Shown here piece by piece: positions 58,789-64,000 of a stretch of DNA of 64,000 bases. Both the position numbers and the translations under genes were made by a program. The first letter of the stretch is position 1. Each line of letters starts with the position of its first letter. A model generated the notes under the pieces. It had not been told where the DNA came from. It saw nothing but the letters and a program-made list of their open reading frames with translations, and searched no databases. This DNA comes from an uncultured Lachnospiraceae bacterium (GTDB taxonomy: Bacteria; Bacillota; Clostridia; Lachnospirales; Lachnospiraceae). The stretch lies in assembly GCA_947570615.1 (NCBI GenBank), contig CANOVJ010000001.1, positions 79,758 to 143,757 on the forward strand. Direction: 5' to 3'.

Positions 58789-60390
58789 ATGTCAGACTTT
58801 GATGAGAGAGATAAAGAAGAAATGAAAGAAACGCACGATTCGGACCGGGAGAATTCCCTTTCTGAGCGCTCAGACGGGGAGGGAGCGGACGGGGGTCTGA
58901 CCGCGTCGGATGCAGCCGGAAAGCCGGACCGTGAGAAAAACGATGGCCAGGGAGAGAAGAAGAGCAGCGATTATGAGGACGTCTGCTTTATGTGCCGCCG
59001 CCCGGAGAGTAAGGCCGGGAAGATGTTCCGGCTTCCCAACAATATCACTGTGTGCAACGACTGTATGCACAAGACTATGGACACGGTGAGTCAGTTCGAC
59101 TATCAGGGTATGTTGAACAACCCCGCTCTGATGGAGGATCTGAATAAGAATTTAAGCGGAAAGGGCTTTCCCAACATTCGCTTCGTGAATATTACGGATT
59201 TGCAGGGCGAGGGGGGAATCCCCTACAAACAGCGGATGAAAAAGAAAAAGCCCAAAAAAGAGGAGGAGCCGGTTCTGGATATCCGCAATATTCCGCCACC
59301 CCACAGAATTAAGGCCCAGCTCGACGATTATGTGATCGGACAGGAGCATGCAAAGAAGGTGATATCCGTGGCCGTGTATAACCATTACAAACGGGTGGCC
59401 ACAGACACCATGGACGATATCGAGATCGAAAAGTCCAACATGCTGATGATCGGCCCGACCGGCTGCGGCAAGACCTATCTGGTGAAGACGCTGGCAAGGC
59501 TTCTGGATGTGCCCCTTGCCATCGCGGACGCCACATCCCTGACCGAGGCCGGATATATCGGCGACGATATTGAGAGCGTGATTTCAAAGCTTCTGACCGC
59601 CGCCGACAACGACACCGAAAAGGCGGAGCGGGGGATTGTTTTTATCGACGAGATCGACAAGATTGCCAAAAAGAAAAATACCACCAACCGGGATGTGAGC
59701 GGAGAGAGCGTACAGCAGGGGATGCTGCGGCTGTTAGAGGGAGCAGACGTGGAGGTGCCGGTGGGAGCCAACAGCAAAAACGCCATGGTTCCCCTTGCCA
59801 CCATCAACACACGCAACATTCTCTTTATCTGCGGCGGCGCGTTCCCGGATCTGGAGGAGATCATCAAGCAGCGCCTGAAAAAACAGACTTCCATTGGCTT
59901 TAACGCGGAGCTGAAGGATAAGTTCGACAGGGAAAAAAATATTTTGAGTCAGGTGACTGTGGAGGATCTGCGTAAGTTCGGCATGATACCGGAATTTATC
60001 GGGCGGCTTCCCATCATTTACACCCTTGCGGCGCTGGATAAGGCCATGATGGTGAAGATTTTGAAGGAGCCCAAAAACGCTATACTGAAGCAGTACCAGA
60101 AGCTTCTCGAGCTGGACGAGGTGAAGCTGGAGTTTGACGACGGGGCCCTGGAGGCCATCGCGGAGAAGGCCATGGAGAAGGATACCGGCGCGAGAGCCCT
60201 GCGGGCCATCATCGAGGAGTTCATGCTGGATATCATGTATGAGATTCCCAAGGACGACAATATCGGACGGGTGACCATCACCAGGGAATATATTGAGGGG
60301 ACGGGAGGGCCTATCATCGATATCCGCAGTACCAGCGGGGAAAACCCGGATCATCTGCGGGCCATTGAGGCGAAGGAACAGAATTCTTAA
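58789..60390 (+). CDS. clpX: ClpX-like AAA+ unfoldase with long N-terminal extension
   Basis: This 533-residue ATPase feeds proteins to ClpP or acts alone. An acidic disordered N-terminus (1-62) precedes the zinc-binding domain (Cys66, Cys69, Cys89, Cys92). A linker of about 70 residues with a Lys-rich KKKKPKKEEE run follows, then the AAA+ core: Walker A GPTGCGKT (222-229), pore loop GYIGDD (255-260), Walker B VFIDEID (284-290), and the ClpP-docking IGF loop (369-371). Standard ClpX is about 420 residues, so this one is about 100 longer at the N-terminal side. Neither clpP nor lon is adjacent; instead a cytoplasmic subtilase gene follows by 60 bp. It may be the main ClpX or a second copy. Confidence 0.88.
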   Translation: MSDFDERDKEEMKETHDSDRENSLSERSDGEGADGGLTASDAAGKPDREKNDGQGEKKSSDYEDVCFMCRRPESKAGKMFRLPNNITVCNDCMHKTMDTVSQFDYQGMLNNPALMEDLNKNLSGKGFPNIRFVNITDLQGEGGIPYKQRMKKKKPKKEEEPVLDIRNIPPPHRIKAQLDDYVIGQEHAKKVISVAVYNHYKRVATDTMDDIEIEKSNMLMIGPTGCGKTYLVKTLARLLDVPLAIADATSLTEAGYIGDDIESVISKLLTAADNDTEKAERGIVFIDEIDKIAKKKNTTNRDVSGESVQQGMLRLLEGADVEVPVGANSKNAMVPLATINTRNILFICGGAFPDLEEIIKQRLKKQTSIGFNAELKDKFDREKNILSQVTVEDLRKFGMIPEFIGRLPIIYTLAALDKAMMVKILKEPKNAILKQYQKLLELDEVKLEFDDGALEAIAEKAMEKDTGARALRAIIEEFMLDIMYEIPKDDNIGRVTITREYIEGTGGPIIDIRSTSGENPDHLRAIEAKEQNS

Positions 60391-60393
60391 AGA

Positions 60394-60413
60394 GACACTT
60401 TCCGGAAACTGTC
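60394..60413. promoter_or_regulatory. 20-bp palindrome between clpX-like and subtilase genes
   Basis: GACACTTTCCGGAAACTGTC is a palindrome with 18 of 20 matching positions. It shares its first 14 bases with the palindrome at 45644-45663. Without a T run it is not a usual terminator. Confidence 0.4.
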
Positions 60414-60450
60414 ATATAGATAGAGTAATGGAAACGGAAGCAGGCCAAAA

Positions 60451-62151
60451 ATGACAGATCGGGAAAGAGCCATTTCAGATGATTTTTATGATATTATCAC
60501 GGATTTTATCCTGCCGGGAGGAGTGGAGGTCAATCCGGCCAACGCGGCCATCCAGCCGGTGGGCGGAGATATCAGGATCATATACTTAAGCCGGGCGGAG
60601 GTGGAGGCCGTAAATATCAGCAATTTCACCTACCCGGTGATTCCGAAGCTGTACGGGCTGATGCAGCAGGAGAGCTTTGACCCCTCGGCGCTGATCAGCA
60701 GCGGAATCAGCCGGGTGCAGGGAGGGAGCCTGAACCTCACGGGAAGAGGTGTGGTCGTAGGGTTTATCGATACCGGGATCCGCTATGAGGAGGAGGTATT
60801 CCGCAGAGAGGACGGGAGCTCCCGCATTCTGGGCATCTGGGATCAGACCATACAGACCGGGGAGCCTCCGGCAGGGATTCTTTACGGGACGGAATACCGT
60901 CAGGATGTCATCAATCTGGCGCTTCGGAGTGAAAATCCCGGGGAGATTGTGCCGAGCACGGATACGGACGGGCATGGGACCGCTCTTGCCAGCGTGGCGG
61001 CGGGGAGCTCGCTGGGGGGCGGGAGGCGCTTTCAGGGCGCCGCGCCGGAGGCGGATATTGTGATGGTGAAGCTTCGTCAGGCGAAGCCCCATCTGAAGGA
61101 TTTCTATCTGGTGTCCCAGGATACCCAGGCTTACGCGGAGAGCGATATTCTGGTGGCGCTGCGCTATCTGGAGAGCTTTGCCGTTACGCTGGTAAGACCG
61201 CTGGTGATCTGTTTCGGGCTGGGAACCAATATGGGCGGCCATGAGGGCCAGTCCGTGCTTTCCAATTATCTGAATCAGATTGCCACCAGACGCAGCCGGG
61301 CGGTGATCGTGTGCGGGGGAAACGAGGGAAATGCGGCCCATCACTACTGGGGAAGATCCATCGAAGGGCTCTCTGAGACCGTTGACAATGTGGAGATCCG
61401 GGTGGACGGGAACCAGCAGGGATTTGTGGCGGAGCTGTGGGGGAGTGTGCCCGCCAAGCATGCCATCTCCATTCGCACGCCGGGAGGCGAGGTCACACCC
61501 AAAGTGGACTTCAGAGAGCAGAGAAGCCGGGAGTTTATCTTTATTTATGAGCAGGCCAGGGTGCAGGTGGATCACGTGCTGGTGGAGCAGAGCTCCGGGG
61601 AGGAGCTGATCTTCTTCCGGTTCATCACGCCCACACCGGGGGTGTGGACCATTCAGGTGACCATCACCGGAGGAAGCGCCCAGAACTGCTTTCATATGTG
61701 GCTGCCTCTTACGGAGTTTTTGCAGGGCGACACTTATTTTCTGCGGCCCTCGCCCTATACCACCCTGACCGAGCCGGCCAATGCCAGGGAGGTGATCACC
61801 GTCACCACCTACAACGATGAAAACGGAAGCTTCTGGGCGGAATCGGGGCGCGGCTATTCACGGACCGGGCGGGTGAAGCCGGATCTGTGCGCGCCGGGCG
61901 TGAATATCAGTACCATACTCGGCCCGCGGACCGGCTCAAGTATGGCGGTGGCCCTGACCTCGGGAGCATCCGCCCTGTTTCTGGAATGGGCGGTGGTGCG
62001 CCGCAATCAGACCAGGGTGGAGAGCCGGGAGCTGAAAAATTATCTGATCCGGGGAGCGAACCGGAAGCCGGGGGAGAGCTATCCCAGCCGGGAGTGGGGC
62101 TACGGAACGCTGGATATCGGAGGAACCTTTGACGAGCTGGCGGGGGTGTGA
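60451..62151 (+). CDS. Subtilisin-like S8 peptidase (clostridial Csp-like type)
   Basis: This 566-residue protease has no signal peptide. The triad is Asp107 (GFIDTGI), His175 (DGHGTAL) and Ser497 (TGSSMAV, in place of the more usual GTSxA), so activity is expected. Between His and Ser is a long insertion (about 325-440) with beta-rich character, the 'jellyroll'-containing layout of clostridial Csp germination proteases. The N-terminal 90 residues may be a prodomain. Csp proteins process the cortex hydrolase SleC in spores, but other family members exist, so a role in germination is only a possibility here. It lies 60 bp after the ClpX-like gene on the same strand. Confidence 0.88.
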   Translation: MTDRERAISDDFYDIITDFILPGGVEVNPANAAIQPVGGDIRIIYLSRAEVEAVNISNFTYPVIPKLYGLMQQESFDPSALISSGISRVQGGSLNLTGRGVVVGFIDTGIRYEEEVFRREDGSSRILGIWDQTIQTGEPPAGILYGTEYRQDVINLALRSENPGEIVPSTDTDGHGTALASVAAGSSLGGGRRFQGAAPEADIVMVKLRQAKPHLKDFYLVSQDTQAYAESDILVALRYLESFAVTLVRPLVICFGLGTNMGGHEGQSVLSNYLNQIATRRSRAVIVCGGNEGNAAHHYWGRSIEGLSETVDNVEIRVDGNQQGFVAELWGSVPAKHAISIRTPGGEVTPKVDFREQRSREFIFIYEQARVQVDHVLVEQSSGEELIFFRFITPTPGVWTIQVTITGGSAQNCFHMWLPLTEFLQGDTYFLRPSPYTTLTEPANAREVITVTTYNDENGSFWAESGRGYSRTGRVKPDLCAPGVNISTILGPRTGSSMAVALTSGASALFLEWAVVRRNQTRVESRELKNYLIRGANRKPGESYPSREWGYGTLDIGGTFDELAGV

Positions 62152-62252
62152 AATCTGTATAGCTTTTCGGCTCCCAATTCGTTTATCCTGCCTTCTCCAT
62201 GAGAAATATAGTTCAGGGTATTTTTTCTGGTATTGAAAACAATAGATATACA

Positions 62253-62301
62253 AAATCTCACAGTTCCTATATAATAAATATAAGAATTGCGAGATTTTTT
62301 T
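62253..62301 (+). terminator. Terminator of the Csp-like subtilase gene
   Basis: AAATCTC-x-CA-x-TTC (62253-62266) pairs with the arm ending GAGATTT (62297), one mismatch and one wobble, with an inner TATAT/ATATA stem and a run of seven T. Confidence 0.7.
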
Positions 62302-62475
62302 GTGAAAGCAGGTTTGCAGTAGCAAGTCAAAGCAGTTGGCAATAACAGGGGTGATTATAGCGAAAAGATCAAATGATATATGGAGGCTAAAATGAAATAT
62401 TGAAGGAGTATATCTGCGCGTATCCGGCACAACAAGAAAAGCGGCAATATATCAGATTCAGGAGATGACGTTATC

Positions 62476-62786
62476 GGCCAGAAACCGGAGCTTGTGGACA
62501 TGGGGAGCGACTTTCGGATTAATTTGTATCGCAGACCGGTGGTTGACTCATATGGAGTAGTTGAACCAAAATATGTAAACGAGCGCGAGATATTTTAGAC
62601 GCTAAGGATGGTGCTAAAGTTGGAACCGATGGTGTTATTTCCAGCGAGACTATGACAGACGAAGAAAAATTAATCTCTGTGATTCGTGGGAATGGTGAGA
62701 TCACACAGAAACAAATGAGCCAGAAAACCGGACTGCCGCCCCCCGTTTTATATTTTTTCACATGGAGAGGATTTTGTGGTGTATAA
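62476..62786 (+). pseudogene. Remnant of an ATP-binding COG2865-like gene
   Basis: One frame (62476-62598) reads GQKPELVDMGSDFRINLYRR and continues with SYGVVEP before a stop, like the region just before the C-terminal domain of AlbA/HATPase_c_4 proteins. A second frame (62601-62786) reads MTDEEKLISVIRGNGEITQK and QMSQKTGLPP, like the winged-helix end. The frames are shifted and the 3' end is replaced by recombinase remnants. The same family is found as debris at 27587-27713. Nothing was recognised in 62302-62475. Confidence 0.55.
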
Positions 62787-63006
62787 TACTGATTTCAATG
62801 TACTCGGCAATCCGGCGGAACTCGTCCGCAAACTTGAAATGAACGCTGATATTGCCGTTTTCGTAAATCAGCCGGGCCGGCACATCCGCAAGCCCGGCGG
62901 CCTGTCGTTCATAATCGGCTTTCATATCCCGGTATTCCTGTCGGGTGATTTCCCCGTCTTTCCAATCTTGATACAGTGACTGCCTGTAGCGGGTGATTTT
63001 CGTCAA
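62758..63006 (-). pseudogene. Remnant of a large serine recombinase (DUF4368-type C-terminus)
   Basis: An 82-codon frame reads ITRYRQSLYQDWKDGEITRQ with EYRDMKADYERQA, then jumps to LIYENGNISVHFKFADEFRR and IAEYIE. These two blocks belong to the C-terminal region of Tn-type site-specific serine recombinases, normally separated by about 60 residues that are missing here. The resolvase catalytic domain is absent. It is the scar of a mobile element. Confidence 0.7.
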
Positions 63007-63075
63007 TTCCTTTTCCTTTTAGGTGATACTATGCGCTCAAAAATTCTTTGTGGGTTTTGGAGAATGGATGGCTGA

Positions 63076-63441
63076 AACGGAAGAAGTAGTCGTTCATTTA
63101 GAGGGGCTTATCAATCATATAACAGAGACGCAATATTTGAGTTAAAATATTATGATTATTTATTATACGATTTAAAAGAATCAGAGCGACCGAATATACG
63201 TTTGTATCATATATTATTTGATCAAAAAACATTAATGGATTATAGGTTTAAATATTTGGAAACATTAAAAGAACAATTTGATCCGGATAAAATGCAAAAG
63301 CTTATTACTATGAATACACAATTGATTGGTGATTCATTAGAACTGCGAAATTGCGCTTTGAAATATAATTCAGGTCATAGTGCTAAGGCATACAGCAGAG
63401 TAGAAAACAGGATAAAAAATTTAAAAAGAGTTAGAACTTAA
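63076..63441 (+). pseudogene. Unidentified C-terminal protein fragment before the ABC transporter
   Basis: The frame is open from just after a TGA (63073-63075) to the TAA at 63441, with no ATG and no ribosome site at its left end. An internal TTG at 63202 is the only simple start (79 residues). The sequence is AT-rich, Tyr/Leu/Lys-rich and protein-like (DAIFELKYYDYLLYDLKESE; later MNTQLIGDSLELRNCALKYN). I do not recognise it. It ends 14 bp before the ABC exporter start, so the intact ancestor was probably part of the same operon. Confidence 0.45.
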
Positions 63442-63455
63442 TTTAGGAGAGGAAA

Positions 63456-64000
63456 ATGAAGAAAGTACGTTTTGAGAAGAAAAAGTATACATATTTGGAT
63501 TCCCTGAGATTTTCTATAATCAGTTCACCTGTGTGTACGATATTGTATTTGATTCTGTCTCTTGCTGTTGCAATTCTGCCAACCTGCCAGGTTATTATTA
63601 ATGCAAGATTTATTGATAATGCGCTGGGACTTATAGACGGCTCCGCGACAAAAAGAGCGGTATATATTTCACTGGCGATTGTTATCGGGATTATAGCATA
63701 TCAATGGCTTGTTGAGCCCATAAAGGCATATCTTGCCAACAAAATCGAGATGGATATGCGGGTCAGTCTTAAGGGCGCATATGTTGAAAAATGTTCAAAG
63801 ATTGAGTTTAAGTATGTCGAAAATACGGACAGTATAGATTTAATGAACCGTATTGCAGACACAATGGAACATAAGTTTATAGACGGTTTTGCAAATGTGA
63901 TCAATCTGATATCGCTGTTTATGACAATTGCGGGACTTCTTATTATCCTTATTACACAGATTGCCTGGGTTGCACTGATTATTATAGCTGTTGCCATACC
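63456..64000 (+). CDS. ABC exporter (membrane-ATPase half-transporter), N-terminal part
   Basis: The gene runs off the right edge. The 181 visible residues start at the ATG at 63456, preceded by TAGGAGAGG. After a basic tail they contain hydrophobic segments at about 28-48, 65-85 and 150-175, separated by the cytoplasmic stretch MDMRVSLKGAYVEKCSKIEF, which matches the first intracellular helix of type IV (exporter) ABC transmembrane domains. The ATPase domain must lie beyond the window. The AT-rich composition and the recombinase scar next to it suggest that it belongs to transferred DNA, perhaps a peptide or bacteriocin export locus, but that is a guess. Confidence 0.7.
   Translation, partial: MKKVRFEKKKYTYLDSLRFSIISSPVCTILYLILSLAVAILPTCQVIINARFIDNALGLIDGSATKRAVYISLAIVIGIIAYQWLVEPIKAYLANKIEMDMRVSLKGAYVEKCSKIEFKYVENTDSIDLMNRIADTMEHKFIDGFANVINLISLFMTIAGLLIILITQIAWVALIIIAVAI

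Noticed and set aside
1-64000. CRISPR array, tRNA, rRNA or intact insertion sequence
   Set aside because: No regularly spaced repeats, no cloverleaf-like or rRNA-like sequence and no intact transposase was found on reading through; a covariance-model search would be decisive.

Overview
The window looks like a chromosomal segment of a Gram-positive, endospore-forming, anaerobic gut member of the Lachnospiraceae (Clostridia). The evidence is a coding background that looks GC-rich (not computed), a sipL-type spore morphogenesis gene, LytR-CpsA-Psr and HtrA envelope proteins, lipoprotein-anchored Opp and Lpl-type ABC importers, many plant-glycan hydrolases, and the pyrC-pyrK-pyrD(IB) arrangement. 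I found no rRNA, tRNA or CRISPR array and no intact insertion sequence.

Layout. 1-5508: end of a surface-polysaccharide locus (three family 2 glycosyltransferases, a WcaJ-like polyprenyl glycosylphosphotransferase, an LCP ligase). 5601-9703: HtrA protease, a VTC-domain/DUF4956 pair, a small reverse-strand coiled-coil protein and a PrcB-like lipoprotein. 9978-17776: a glycan-degradation cluster (GH3, GH27-like, GH127, Gfo/Idh/MocA oxidoreductase, aldo/keto reductase) with its own predicted promoter, followed by an L-cysteine desulfidase-family enzyme. 19400-22487: pyrC-pyrK-pyrD. 22488-27900: an AT-rich accessory island with an IetAS-like AAA+ ATPase/subtilase pair and an unrecognised membrane-anchored protein. 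It is flanked by decayed fragments of Fic genes and of an ATP-binding (COG2865-like) gene. 27954-29525: sipL. 29795-35757: oppBCDF plus oppA, behind a consensus promoter and a leader terminator. 36093-41475: envelope proteins, a TetR/MATE pair, a HEAT-repeat protein and an unknown protein. 41782-50848: a second carbohydrate locus, mostly on the reverse strand (Lpl-type ABC importer, membrane AraC/YesN regulator, sialidase-like BNR protein, divergent GH43). 50903-60390: housekeeping and envelope genes (GNAT-DUF3795 fusion, ispE, GntR/FCD regulator, murI, DUF1934, PPIase lipoprotein, NlpC/P60 hydrolase, ClpX-like ATPase). 60451-62151: a Csp-like subtilase. 62476-64000: a second scar (fragments of the COG2865-like gene family and of a large serine recombinase) and the start of an ABC exporter.

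How the parts work together. Two glycan loci probably supply sugars: GH127/GH27/GH3 would trim L-arabinose- or galactose-bearing plant glycans, and GH43 with the Lpl importer and AraC sensor forms a second sensing, uptake and hydrolysis unit. Opp imports peptides. The most unusual part is the island at 22.9-27.5 kb. It has a promoter overlapped by a perfect inverted repeat, an upstream strong hairpin that isolates it from the pyr operon, and base composition unlike its neighbours, which suggests a horizontally acquired defence or stability module. A family of short palindromic repeats (five copies) lies in intergenic positions from 4.4 to 36 kb. All functional statements come from reading motifs by eye; no database search was run.
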